Both the position numbers and the translations under genes were made by a program. A stretch of DNA of 64,000 bases from Lasiosphaeria ovina (lineage: Eukaryota; Ascomycota; Sordariomycetes; Sordariales; Lasiosphaeriaceae), in contig JAULSN010000002.1 in assembly GCA_033439765.1 (NCBI GenBank), positions 3,286,001 through 3,350,000 on the forward strand. Reading direction: 5' to 3'. The first letter of the stretch is position 1, and every line of letters starts with the position of its first letter. Positions 35,324 through 45,836 of this stretch are shown piece by piece. The notes beneath the pieces are model-generated. The model did no database searches. It had not been told where the DNA came from and worked only from the letters and a program-made list of their open reading frames with translations.

Positions 35324-35902
35324 CTACTCATCGCTGTGCTGCTCCTCGGCACCGCGCCTCAGAACCTCAAACTGCCCTGTTCCCCCCCCCCCCCCCCATC
35401 AGGTTAGCAGCTAGTCCGTCAAATTGAGAGACAAGACGACTTACGGTGCAGAATCTTGAAGGCCGTGTGTTTCTTGCCCTCGGAGTCTTCGTACTTGTCT
35501 ACGACGGCCTCGCCCGAGACAAAGAGCTGAGTGCTGTTGCGAGACGAGAAGGAGGAAGTTAGCCAGCCAGCCATCAGCAGTCCTGGGAAGAAGTAGTAAT
35601 GGAACGTACCCCTTGGGCAGGGACAGGATGTAGTCGCGGCGCGGCCCCTCCTGCTCAAAGCATGTGACGTTGAACCAGCTCGTCGTCCTCTCGTCGCTGC
35701 CCCTGCTGGGCGGGTTGGAACTGGCGAGGGTGTAGCGCACAATCTCCTTGCCGGTGCTGGTCGGTCTCAGCTCGGGCTGCGCGGCGAGGCGGCCGACGAC
35801 GTTGATGTGCGCGACGGGGCGGGCCGGCGTCGAGCTGAAGGCTCTCGCCATGGGCCGCGCGGCGGCGACGGCGCGCGACGAGGTGCGGAAAAGAGCAGAC
35901 AT
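35324..35902 (-). CDS. RIM1: Mitochondrial single-stranded DNA-binding protein Rim1
   Basis: OB-fold protein of the bacterial SSB type that coats single-stranded mitochondrial DNA. Three exons, 35610-35902, 35445-35533 and 35324-35376, give 144 residues. The head MSALFRTSSRAVAAARPMAR, followed by AFSSTPAR, is a typical presequence. The OB-fold begins INVVGRLAAQPELRPTSTGK and continues VRYTLASSN, SWFNVTCFEQE, YILSLPKGTQLFVSGEAVVD and TAFKILHR. The last exon, coding QFEVLRRGAEEQHSDE, is reached through an intron with a clean CTAAC branch site. A run of 16 G residues (coding strand) lies between that branch and the acceptor. It is transcribed divergently from LIG4. Confidence 0.92.
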
Positions 35903-36580
35903 TGTCTTTGCTTGGGCTATTTTGGTGTTGCTCGGGTTGATTGGAGTGGTGATGGCTGGGTGCGCGGGTGTGTAGGCTGTCTGTCTGTCGTGCGTTGGGT
36001 GGTCGGGATGTCGGTCAAAAAGCAATCCGTATCGCGAACAAGAAGTGCAAATTTCCCCGATTGCGTCGCGACGGCGTGCCTGTCACCTTGACGCGACCCG
36101 AGGTAGCCCCTGCGGTCCGTCCCCAATTGGCTAGGGTTGGACGTGGCCAAAATGGGTAACAGTTTTAACCCTGGACCCTGAACCGAACAGGCAACAGCCC
36201 GCACTAAGAACACAATGCCAGGCAGGGAAGGCAGGAAGGACGGCCAGTGACTTTCCAACTTGTTCATGAACTTCCTGTTTCAAAACTGCTTTCCCCACAA
36301 GCTCGTCTTTCCGTTTTAATTCTCGTCATGTGAGTTGACGGAGTTGCCACTTTTTGGTGTCTTAATGCCGGCCATGGCTGCTGATTTCCATCTCGACCTC
36401 AACAACTGTCCACTAAACCGGGCAGCTTGCAGTTGACAACTTGTCGCTCACTCGACTCGATACACCGGCCCCTTGCACCTCGACTTTAATTAAGCTAAAG
36501 GAGAAGCAATTACCTTGCCAAACTCGTCTTTGCATCGGATTTGCGTTCCCATTCCTAAACTAGACTCAAGCTGGTCCAAA
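35903..36580. promoter_or_regulatory. Divergent promoter between RIM1 and LIG4
   Basis: 678 bp between the start codons of the mitochondrial SSB gene (leftward) and the DNA ligase IV gene (rightward). It must carry both promoters. No motif stands out to me. Confidence 0.45.
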
Positions 36581-39500
36581 ATGAGCAGACCAAACAGGCC
36601 GAAATCCCCAGACGAGGACGCAATCGATGAGGATGACAGACAATATGGCGCTGGGCCCATTGGGCTTCAAGAAGTAGACAAGCAGTAAGTCATGTGCTGC
36701 GAGCACGCCGCCCCTGACCCGAGTTACTATTCGGCATGCTGATACCCATCGTAGGTTCAGCGACAGGCCGCGGAACCACTCCAAGACGTTTCTGTTCTCT
36801 GAGCTCTTCAAGTCCTTGTTCACCCCCCTAATGGAGTGCAAGCCGCATAGCTCTGGTCCCAATGCTGCCGCCGGGCGACCCAAGCCCAAGCGCCGCGGTG
36901 CTGGCGGCACCTCAACAGTATCATACCATGAGCAGCGCCGCCATGTCATCGAGCGCTTCATGGCGCGCTGGCGCGACGAGGTCGGCAATGACTTCTACCC
37001 TGCCATGCGCCTCATCCTGCCCGACAAGGACCGCGACCGCGGCGTCTACGGCCTCAAGGAGAACACCATCGGCAAGCTGCTGGTCAAAGTTATGAAAATT
37101 GACCGCAACTCTGAGGATGGTTACAACCTGATGCACTGGAAGCTGCCTGGCCAGGGCGCCAAGGCTGGTGACTTTGCCGGCCGCTGCTTCGAGGTCGTTG
37201 CCAAGCGCCAGATGCGCACCCAGCCCGGAAATCTCACCATTGCCGATGTCAACGTGCTGTTGGACCGCCTTGCTGGCGCCAGCGGCGAAGCAGAGCAGCT
37301 GCCCATCTTCGACGAGTTCTACCTGAACATGAATGCTGAGGAGCTGATGTGGCTGATCCGCATCATTCTCAAAGACATGAAGGTCGGCGCCACCGAGAGG
37401 ACGTTCCTGAGCCTGTGGCACCCCGACGCCGAGGCTCTGTTCAGTGTGTCGTCGAGTCTGAGGCGCGTGTGCTGGGAGCTGTGGGACCCCGAAAACCGCC
37501 TCGAGGAGCAAAAGACGGACATCACGCTCATGCAGTGCTTCCAGCCGCAGCTCGCCCAGTTCCAGATGTCTCCCACATTCGCCAGGCTGGCCTCCAATCT
37601 CGGCGTCACCGAGGCGTATCCAGTCTTTTGGATCGAGGAGAAGCTCGACGGCGAGAGGATGCAGATGCATATGGAGGAAGACGCCTCGGTGCCCGGCGGC
37701 TTCCGGTTTGGCTTCTGGTCCCGAAAGGCAAAAGAATACACGCATCTCTATGGTAATGGCTTGCGAGACGACAATGCCGCCCTGACACGCTACCTCGGGG
37801 ATGCATTCGACAGCGGGGTCCGAAACCTCATTCTCGACGGCGAGATGATAACATGGGACCCCGAGCTCGACAAAATGGTTGCCTTTGGTACGCTCAAGAC
37901 TGCGGCCCTAGAGCAACAGAAAAATCCATTTCATACAGGCCCGCGGCCTCTATTTCGCGTCTTCGACATTCTCCTCTTGAACGACAAAGCCCTGACCGAC
38001 TACACACTCAAGGACCGTCACATGGCTCTCGAAAGAGCTGTCCGGAATGTAGATCGCCGGCTAGAAATCCACCCGTATGTCGAGGCCAGATCCGCCGACG
38101 AGATCGAGCCGCTGCTCCGCAAGGTGGTCGCCGAAGCCTCGGAGGGCCTCGTACTCAAGAACCCCCGCTCGCGATACCAGCTCAACAGCCGCAACAACGA
38201 CTGGATTAAGGTAAAACCCGAGTACATGTCCGAATTTGGCGAGTCTATTGACTGTGTCGTGGTCGGCGGGTACTTTGGATCCGGCCACAGGGGCGGGACG
38301 CTGTCGAGCTTCTTGTGCGGACTGCGCGTCGGCGAGAACTTTGTCAAGGCTGGCGCGAGCCCAGAGAAGTGTCTCAGCTTCTGCAAGGTGGGCGGCGGCT
38401 TCAAGGCCGAGGACTACGCCGAGATCAGACACCATACCGAGGGGAAGTGGAAGGACTGGGACAGAGCTAAGCCCCCCTCCGAGTTCATCGAGCTTGGCGG
38501 CGGCGAACGCCACCAGTTTGAGAAGCCAGACGTTTGGATCCAGCCTAAGGATTCGGTCGTCATCTCCGTCAAGGCCGCGTCTATTGCCCAGTCGGACCAG
38601 TTCGCCATCGGCTGGACGCTCCGGTTCCCGCGCTTCCGCAAGCTCCGCATGGATAAGGCCTGGGACGGCGGCCTAGATATCGACGAGTTTGAGGCGCTCA
38701 GGGGCAAGGTCAACCGGGAGGAGAAGGAGCGTAAGGCCATGGAGATGGAGAGCCGCAAGCGCAAGCCCAGCAAGCGCATCAAACAGGAACTGGTCATTGT
38801 AGGAACGGACCCTTCGGCGGCGCCCGCCGAGTTCGACATCCGCAAGCCGAAGAGCGAGCTCTTCCGGGGCCTCAACTTTTGCGTCTTGTCCGAGGCCGTG
38901 AAGCCCGCCAAGATGTCGAAGCCCGCTCTCGAGAAGCTGATCAAGGAGAACGGTGGCCGCATTCACCAGAGCGTCGACAAGGGCTCGGGGATGATCATAG
39001 TAGCCGACAAGAACGTCGTGAAAGTAGCGAGCCTGAAAAAAGCTGGCGACGCCGACATTGTGCGGCCAAAGTGGATCTTCGACTGTCTCGCCCAGTCCGA
39101 CGGCGAGGGCTATCTGGTCCCCTTTGAGAAGGGCCACCTGCTCCACGCCAGCGAAGCAATGGCGGCGGTGGCGGAGAAAAACACGGACCACTTTGGCGAC
39201 AGCTATGCGCGCGACATTGACGTGGCGGAGCTGGTCGGCATACTCGACCACATGCCGACGTCCGGCCGCAACGACGACGATGACGAATTTGAAGACCGCA
39301 GCAGCGTGGCGTTCGATGCCGGCCGCTTCCTGGACCAGCTCGAGGAGCACGGCCGCGGGCTCGACGACCTGAAGAGCTTCCTCTTCCGGAGGTGCCGCGT
39401 GTATTTCGCTCTAGGCCAGGGCGTCTCGGAAGGCCAGGCGCTCAACCTGCGCAACTACGTCCTGTTCGGCAACGGGCACGTCGCGGATGGCGTGGACGAC

Positions 39501-39683
39501 GAGACGGTCACCCACGTCGTCGTCGTTGCGAAGGACGCCGCGTCAGAGCGCGAGGCCGCCGCAGACGTGCGGTACCGCGTCTCGGTGCGCAGTGCTGTCC
39601 CCCGCATTGTCACGCAGCGGTGGGTCGAGGACTGCTGGGGAGAGGGCACCCTGGTGGACGAGGAGGAATATGCGCCGAGCTAG
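36581..39683 (+). CDS. LIG4: DNA ligase IV (non-homologous end joining)
   Basis: ATP-dependent nuclear ligase that, with an XRCC4/Lif1 partner, seals double-strand breaks in NHEJ. Two exons, 36581-36684 and 36755-39683, give 1010 residues. The order is N-terminal DNA-binding domain (to about residue 290), adenylation domain with the active lysine in EEKLDGERMQMH (K331), then motifs FRVFDILLLNDKAL, EGLVLKNPRS, WIKVKPEYM and the OB-fold. Two BRCT domains follow, at about 738-825 (FRGLNFCVLSE to WIFDCLAQ) and 914-1008 (CRVYFALGQG to RWVEDCWGEGTL). The spacer between them is the expected Lif1-binding site. The C-terminus is intact. Confidence 0.97.
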
Positions 39684-40211
39684 ACAGATTGGAGAGGTTG
39701 GGGTAGCTTATATTTTGTGAACTTGGCTGCGTGGACTCTGCACGTAGAGCATGGGGGATGTTTACATGTGTGGATAACGAATATGACTTGATGATGGATG
39801 GCAAGAAACCAAAAGAAGAGAACGAAGCATGGTTTGGGGGTTTATATCGAGTATCACCTCACGCGAGTCGTGGAGTTTGTGGGAGCTGAGGTATTGACAT
39901 TACTTGTTGAACACCCCCTATTATCGGGATGTGCCGCGGATGTACGGATACGGATATGTGTTTATGCGGAAAAAAGACATGGTATCATCTCCCTCGAAGC
40001 CCTGCCTGCCATAACCTTGCCCCCGGCGAGTAATTACCACTTGATACGGCTTTCACCAAGCAATGCAGCCGGCACATATGCCATGCACCACTCCATCCTT
40101 CTAACCCGTAGTCCGACTTTTTGTCTTCCCTTTTTCGCTACCCATCCCGGCCCCCGCGCGTTTCTATGGTAGTGTATCTTCCCTCCATTCCGACCGGCTC
40201 ACGACAGCGTC
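39684..40211. other. Convergent 3' region of LIG4 and FUR1
   Basis: 528 bp between the stop codons of two convergent genes, holding both 3' untranslated regions. Nothing else is seen. Confidence 0.5.
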
Positions 40212-41055
40212 CTACTTGCCAATGGTCAGGAACAGGCGGTCGCCGACGTCGCCGAGGCCGGGCTTGAGCATGCCGCGGTCCGTCAGCTCGGCGTCGACGC
40301 CGGCGAGCCAGATTTCGACGCCCGCCGGCCACTCGGCGGCCGCGCGCGCCACGCCGCTCGCCGCCCCCAGCACCGACAGCACCAGCACCCGCTGCGCGCC
40401 CCACTCGCGCAGCGTCTGGATCGCCGCCGCGCACGTGCCCCCCGTCGCGATCACAGGGTCCAGTATGACGGCTAGCCCGCTCGCGCCCTGCCCCGTCGCG
40501 CTGCTGTGGTCCGGCAGGTTGTTGTAGTACTCGACCGGCTCGAGCGAGATCGGCTCGCGGTACAGCCCGAGGTGGTGCACGGGGACGGGTGCCGGGAGGA
40601 GCGTTTGGATGGCTGCGGTGGGGTGGTTAGTTTGTTGCGGAGCATTGGAGGGAAGATTAGGGGGCACATACCTTCTACCATGCCCAACCCCGAGCGCAGA
40701 ATCGGCACCAGCGAGATGGTCTCGGGGAGCACGCTGGTAGTCTGGTACGGGAACCCAAGGGGCGTTTCGTCCTGATCGTTCGTGTTAACCAACACCGCAT
40801 GCGGCATGTCGGGGGGTTTGTTTGTTCTCCTTGCGGATTGGGATGGGATGAGGAGAGAGAGAGAGGAAGACGCACAGTTGGGCCGGGCGCCACGCTCACG
40901 GCGTGTGCCAGCGCCTCGCATCCCAGGATAATCGCAATCTCGTGCACCAGCGACTTGACCTCCTTCGCGCTCGTCCTCTTGGACCGCAGCTGGCTCAGCT
41001 TGGCGACCAGGCACGGGTGCTTGGAGACGTGCACGTTGGGCGGCAGCGGGTCCAT
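40212..41055 (-). CDS. FUR1: Uracil phosphoribosyltransferase
   Basis: Pyrimidine salvage enzyme that converts uracil and PRPP to UMP; it also activates 5-fluorouracil. Three exons, 40876-41055, 40672-40771 and 40212-40612, give 226 residues. Family motifs are SKRTSAKEVKSLVHEI at the N-terminus, ETPLGFPYQTTSVLPETISL, PILRSGLGMVEAIQTLLP, HHLGLYREP, the PRPP-binding loop LDPVIATGGTCAAAI and the end DRLFLTIGK. The second acceptor uses the AG of a GATCAG, chosen because it rebuilds the conserved start of that block. The last exon is unusually GC-rich. It is divergent from the FEX gene. Confidence 0.94.
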
Positions 41056-42159
41056 CTTTCTTTCTTGTGAAGGTCTGTCGGTAATTGAAAAGAGTAATGC
41101 GCAATTCGCGGCTTAAAACCAAGAGACTGGATTGGTGCAATGGCGGGTATGGATGATGGGCAATTAGAAGGGTGTAATTTTTGTGGTGTTCTCCCAAGAT
41201 AGCGGGATGGTCTGTCTGTCTGGGAAAGACGGCGAGGTCGTTAGTGTCGGCTGCGCTGACCGCGAGTCTGGGGAAGGCCCATGTGTGCTTGTTACATAAC
41301 GCCAACGCCGTACGTGCTAAAACAAGGTCGGCCCAGTCTTAGTCTGCGACGATGCGATAAGCCCGCGAGCATCCCTTCCATTCCCGTTCAGAGGATGGAC
41401 GGGGAGTGGTCGGGTACGCTCTGCATCTGGAAACCGCCGGTTACCGGAACCCGGCAAGGTGTGTGCTCTGGGGGCGGGCGGCCACTCACCGTCTTACACG
41501 ACCGTCCCATGATCTGTTGAGACGCCTGAGACCGGGTCGCCGGGTTCAATCCGGCCTGGGCTGTGCGCCAGCTGGCACAATTGGATTATTCTCCCAGCCA
41601 ATAATAGACAACCCACCTACCTAGACACCCAATCTCAGCTTGATCGCGGCTGGATTTCCAGGATCTGACATTGCCGTTGCCAGCAATCTCGAAACCGCAG
41701 CTCAGGTCTTCCATCTGTACCTGCCTCCACGTGACGACGGTTGCGTTGCGGTGTGGAATGGCGGGGCCCGCGGGGTCACCACCAACAAATTCCCCGCTAA
41801 ACAAGCCGCCTTGTGGAGCTGATAAGATAACGGACGGCAGGTGCAGGGATGCGGCTGGGGTAACCGAAAACCCGCTTCCGAATCCGGCCCGTCGTCACTT
41901 CCGAGTTTCGACATTTTGGAAAGTCCAAGCTCCGATCAAGGTTCCATGTTGCGGGTACTCCGTACTGGATAAGATCTTCTCACGCCAACTCCCTTCTTTA
42001 TATCAGGAACAATACCCCGGGACACGAGGCTTTCCTCGTTGGCCATGTGCTCGCAAAGCCGACCCGTCCCAATGGTCTAGGTAGCCGAATGCTTGAGCGC
42101 GCCCATTGCCTCGGGCCAAGCCAACATCCCGTTGCGTCGCACGGCGTCGCTGTCGCGTA
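41056..42159. other. Divergent intergenic region between FUR1 and FEX
   Basis: 1.1 kb carrying both promoters. A sequence like a tRNA B box (GGGTTCAATCC) occurs near 41544, but no cloverleaf can be built around it. No gene is seen. Confidence 0.5.
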
Positions 42160-43758
42160 ATGTCGCAGTCTAGCGAGCACGAACACGGCCGCCGGGGCGG
42201 AGCGATGCCGGGACCACGTCGTAGCACCGACTGCAGCAGTCGCCGCCCCTCGAAATCGTCTGCCGAATACAGCCCCCCCGAGTCGTACCACAATCTCGAC
42301 GGTGCCCTCGCGCCAGTCCGAGATGCAGGGGATGCCTCGACAACCCAGCAACCGCAGCGGCAGCCATCCAGCCGGTCATCGGCCAGGGAAGCCCGGAACG
42401 CGCGGCGTGCGTCGACCGCCTCCCGCGTGGATTATGACAACCCAGACGCGTATGCCAACCTCGACGAGGTCATTGACGTCTCACCCGTCCAGAACCCGGA
42501 TGAGGAGCCTATCCGCCGGTTCGAGACACTGGAGCAAGTCAGGAGTCGCGACCAGGAATACGCTCGGGATCAGAGACTTGAGAGGAAGGCCTCCGGTGGC
42601 GAACCGCACACCGAGGAAAGCGGCAGAGTCAAGATCTCGCGCCTGGCCACGCAGGTCTACACTGTTTCCTATCTCGTGCTGTTCTCCATCCTCGGGACCC
42701 TTGCTAGGTTGGGACTCCAGGCCCTGACGTCTTCGTATCCTGGAACGCCTGTCATCTTTGCGTCACTCTGGCCCAACTTTGCTGGGAGTGCTGTGATGGG
42801 GTTTCTTGCCGAGGACCGCATGCTCTTCCGCGATGCGCTGCACGCGAACCGGACCCTAGAGGCGAAGCAAGGCGAGGGGCCAGACCACGAGAGTGGCGGC
42901 TCTGGCGAGTCGCCGACCGCTGCGGACCTGGCCGCCGCAAAGAAAAAGCACGCCACCCTGAAGAAGACCATCCCGCTCTACATCGGGCTGGCAACCGGGT
43001 TCTGCGGCTCCTTCACGTCGTTTTCGTCCTTCATCCGTGACATGTTCTTTGCCCTGTCGAACGAGCTGACCGCCCCGGGCACCGGCGCCGAGGCGGCGAG
43101 GAACGGCGGCTATTCCTTCATGGCCGTGGTGGCCGTCCTGCTCGTGACAGTATCGCTCTCGCTCTCGGGCCTGTTCATCGGCGCCCACCTCGCCATTGCG
43201 CTCGAGCCAGTCACGCCTGCCTTGACGTGCCTATTCACCCGGAAAATCGTCGACAGGCTCGCCGTGGTGCTTGGCTTCGGGTCGTGGATCGGCGCCGTGC
43301 TGCTGTGCATCTGGCCTCCGGACCGCCGCGGCGGCGGCGGCGGCGGCGGCCAGGAGACGTGGCGCGGCACGGCAACGTTTACGCTCGTCTTCGCGCCGCT
43401 CGGCTGTCTGTGCCGCTTCTACGCGTCGCTCTGGCTGAACGGCCGCATCGTCAGCTTCCCCCTCGGCACCTTCGCCGTCAACATGGCCGGAACTGCTGTG
43501 CTGGGCATGGCTTGGGACCTGGCGCACGTCCCCCTCGGCGGTGCCGTCGGCTGCCAGGTCTTGCAGGGCGTCCAGGACGGGTTCTGCGGCTGCTTGACCA
43601 CCGTGTCGACCTGGGTGGCTGAGCTCGCGGCCCTCAGGCGCCGGCATGCTTACGTTTACGGTGGCGCGAGTGTCGCGGTGGGCCTGGCGTTGCTGGTCGT
43701 TATCATGGGCAGCCTGAAGTGGACTGATGGCTACGCCGCCTTGCTCTGTACCCATTAG
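42160..43758 (+). CDS. FEX1: Fluoride exporter FEX (tandem CrcB/Fluc domains)
   Basis: Plasma-membrane fluoride channel that lowers cytosolic F-; eukaryotic members fuse two CrcB/Fluc units in one chain. A single exon of 532 residues starts at MSQSSEHEHG; an in-frame ATG at 42106 would add 18. About 170 polar residues come first. The first unit begins at TVSYLVLFSILGTLARLGLQ and contains WPNFAGSAVMGFLAE and GFCGSFTSFSSF. The second contains LVFAPLGCLCRFYASLWLN, PLGTFAVNMAGTAVLGMAWD and QDGFCGCLTTVSTWVAEL. The Asn of the NxxG helix and the Phe/Thr/Ser pore positions are present in both units. A Gly7 run coded by GGC repeats (about 43329-43349) lies in the linker between units. Confidence 0.93.
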   Translation: MSQSSEHEHGRRGGAMPGPRRSTDCSSRRPSKSSAEYSPPESYHNLDGALAPVRDAGDASTTQQPQRQPSSRSSAREARNARRASTASRVDYDNPDAYANLDEVIDVSPVQNPDEEPIRRFETLEQVRSRDQEYARDQRLERKASGGEPHTEESGRVKISRLATQVYTVSYLVLFSILGTLARLGLQALTSSYPGTPVIFASLWPNFAGSAVMGFLAEDRMLFRDALHANRTLEAKQGEGPDHESGGSGESPTAADLAAAKKKHATLKKTIPLYIGLATGFCGSFTSFSSFIRDMFFALSNELTAPGTGAEAARNGGYSFMAVVAVLLVTVSLSLSGLFIGAHLAIALEPVTPALTCLFTRKIVDRLAVVLGFGSWIGAVLLCIWPPDRRGGGGGGGQETWRGTATFTLVFAPLGCLCRFYASLWLNGRIVSFPLGTFAVNMAGTAVLGMAWDLAHVPLGGAVGCQVLQGVQDGFCGCLTTVSTWVAELAALRRRHAYVYGGASVAVGLALLVVIMGSLKWTDGYAALLCTH

Positions 43759-44819
43759 GCGGTCGTGTCTGCTGGTGTAAACAACTGTAATATACTCTCT
43801 TGGCTGGCTTTGTGTTTACTTGAGGAGGGTAAAACACCCAAGTTTAGATACCCCGAGCTAGAAATAGTTCTAATGAGATTTAATACTAACCCTTGCCTCA
43901 AATTCGAGAGTTTATATATTTTCGTCTTCGAGACTTTCCAATGTCGAGACTCCGCCAATATTTCAACAGCTACTTGAAGTTTAGCGAATTTCCTCATGGA
44001 ACGTAATCAGAGCACTTTACTATTTCCATGTGCGCTCCCTACCTCCCAGTATTGGATTTGGAGGCGCCGAGTTAAACTTGAAACATAGTCTAATACTTAT
44101 CTGCAACCCTCTTCAAGTCCGGAAAGGTAGATAGAAAGGGGACCGAGCGGTAGGGGGGGGGGGGGGGGGGGGTTACATTCTATGGACAGTGAGGCTCTTG
44201 TGGCCGCATGAGCTTCCAGGTTGGTTGTCACAGCCAGCTTTACCAGCCTAATTACTAATTATTTAACTTGAGATACATTTAAGACCCAATGCTTTCGAGT
44301 TTGGACTCTTTGGAGTCCTTTTCACTATAGCTACCCTAGGTAGGTGAGTTGCGAAGAGGTAGAAACAAAACTTTTTAAGTTAATGGATGTTTACGATTAG
44401 GGTAGTTGCCGAGAAATGAGATGTTGGTTATGGAGATTGCATTTATTTTATCCCATTTCATGTTCTTCTTGTCTTGCCTTATTCTTGGGAGGTTGAGGTT
44501 CTGTATAGCGTCATAGACTAATTACCCGTTGGATCCTCCCACCAACAGCTATAGTCTAGGAAGCTCTGCTTTGCTCTTTCGGCTCTCAGTTCTCCGCTGC
44601 CTTTTGCTCTTCACTCCCCCAAAACCCCAGCATGGAGTAAGTCACATCCTATTCATAGATATATATATTCGTCGGCATATATGCAAATATGTTGGCAGTT
44701 GAAGGGGGGAGTTGAACCACATTTAATGTTCTTATTGAATTCCGTATTTCTGGCCGTTATTTCGGCCAGTTCCCTGTCCCTCCAATACTGCCTGTTGCGC
44801 TCTTGTCGGGCTTCCTCCG
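43759..44819. other. AT-rich intergenic region with a G20 tract
   Basis: About 1.06 kb, AT-rich, starting the change of character toward the accessory part of the window. A run of 20 G lies at 44153-44172 and a CTACCCTAGGTAGGTGAG patch at 44331. The leftward frame 44653-44844 (63 codons) may be a leftover or a second exon of the next ORF; I do not call it. Confidence 0.5.
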
Positions 44820-45506
44820 TCATACCGGGCGGGGGCATGACCAATATATAGGGGCGGGAGTCTTCACCGATGAGGACTTGATGGCTGTTTGATGGACCTT
44901 GGTGGCGTGTGTTTCGACTAGGTTGTTTCGTAGATTTCCACTGCCTTTTACCTGTCTCGCCTCGCGGCCGTCGACCTGTTCCGCCTCCAGCTCGCAGCCG
45001 TCAAGCTCCTCATCCTTGCGCCGGAGAGGCTCGATTTTGCGCAGCTCGCGGCGATCGGCTTGCTCCACGTTGCCGCAGTCGGCCTGTTGTGCTTGGCCAC
45101 TGTCAGCTGGCTCTGATTTGCGACAATCGAGCTGTTGCGTCTCACCGCCGACGGTCGGCTGTTGTTCGCGGTAATCGGCTTGCTCCAGGTCCTGGACCTT
45201 ATTGCCGCCATTGATCTGCTCCATGTCGTGGCCGTGAAGCTGGTTCTGGCTGCGGCGGAGTCGCCCAATTCTCGCCAGCTCGCGGTGGTCGGCGCGGGTG
45301 CAATTGGTGCGCTCTCTCCCGCAGCAGGAGGCGGCTTGCTGCGGGCCGCAGCGGCCAGCCTGATTCAGGTCGGAACAGCCACTGGCATGCTCCCTCTCAC
45401 CGCCATCGGCCTGATCAATCCCGCCGCCATTGGCTTGCTCTAGCTCGCCGCCGCGGAGCCGTTCTTGCTCGAGTTCCAGTTGCTCGACTTTCCCTCGTTC
45501 CGACAT
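44820..45506 (-). CDS. Hypothetical minisatellite-derived protein (8-residue degenerate repeats)
   Basis: A 228-codon frame starting MSERGKVEQLELEQERL. Most of it reads as a decayed 8-residue repeat of the form x-E/Q-Q-A/V-D-G/C-x-x, such as LEQANGGG, IDQADGGE, AQQADCGN, VEQADRRE and EAEQVDGRE. This corresponds to an imperfect 24-bp tandem repeat in the DNA. The protein would be very polar (Glu, Gln, Arg, Asp, Gly) with no known domain. The last 40 residues are not repetitive. The opposite strand is also open and hydrophobic over 45135-45443, which is expected of a 24-bp repeat and is not evidence of a second gene. Whether the frame is translated is uncertain. Confidence 0.35.
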   Translation of the reverse strand: MSERGKVEQLELEQERLRGGELEQANGGGIDQADGGEREHASGCSDLNQAGRCGPQQAASCCGRERTNCTRADHRELARIGRLRRSQNQLHGHDMEQINGGNKVQDLEQADYREQQPTVGGETQQLDCRKSEPADSGQAQQADCGNVEQADRRELRKIEPLRRKDEELDGCELEAEQVDGREARQVKGSGNLRNNLVETHATKVHQTAIKSSSVKTPAPIYWSCPRPV

Positions 45507-45836
45507 GGCAGCGCATTAGGCAGATGGAAGTTCGATGCTTATCTGTCTTGCCCTTTGCTGAATTCGCGGTGCCACGGATCATGTAGAGCTGCACTACTTT
45601 GTAGAATGTAGAGACCGCCACCTTGTTCGCGGCTCGTCATCTCATCTCAACTGCGAAATCCCAAAACACCCACTAGACTAGGTCTCTGGAATGGTAGAAT
45701 TGAGAGCCCCAGATCATACAAGCAACACAACCACGCAGCTACAACCTTATCCACCGCACCGAATCCTGTGTGCCGTCTTCCTGACAAAGTCTTCTCAGTA
45801 CGGGCAGCAGTAATACCCCGCCCTCATTTCGTCTAC

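Noticed and set aside
41521..41590. Possible tRNA gene (GGGTTCAATCC)
   Set aside because: The T stem does not pair beyond one base next to the loop, and no A box or anticodon arm can be placed.
43231..43755. 174-codon leftward ORF opposite FEX
   Set aside because: It is the antisense shadow of the strongly conserved second CrcB domain.
45135..45443. Hydrophobic rightward ORF opposite the minisatellite ORF
   Set aside because: A 24-bp repeat without stops is open in several frames on both strands; no independent evidence of a gene.
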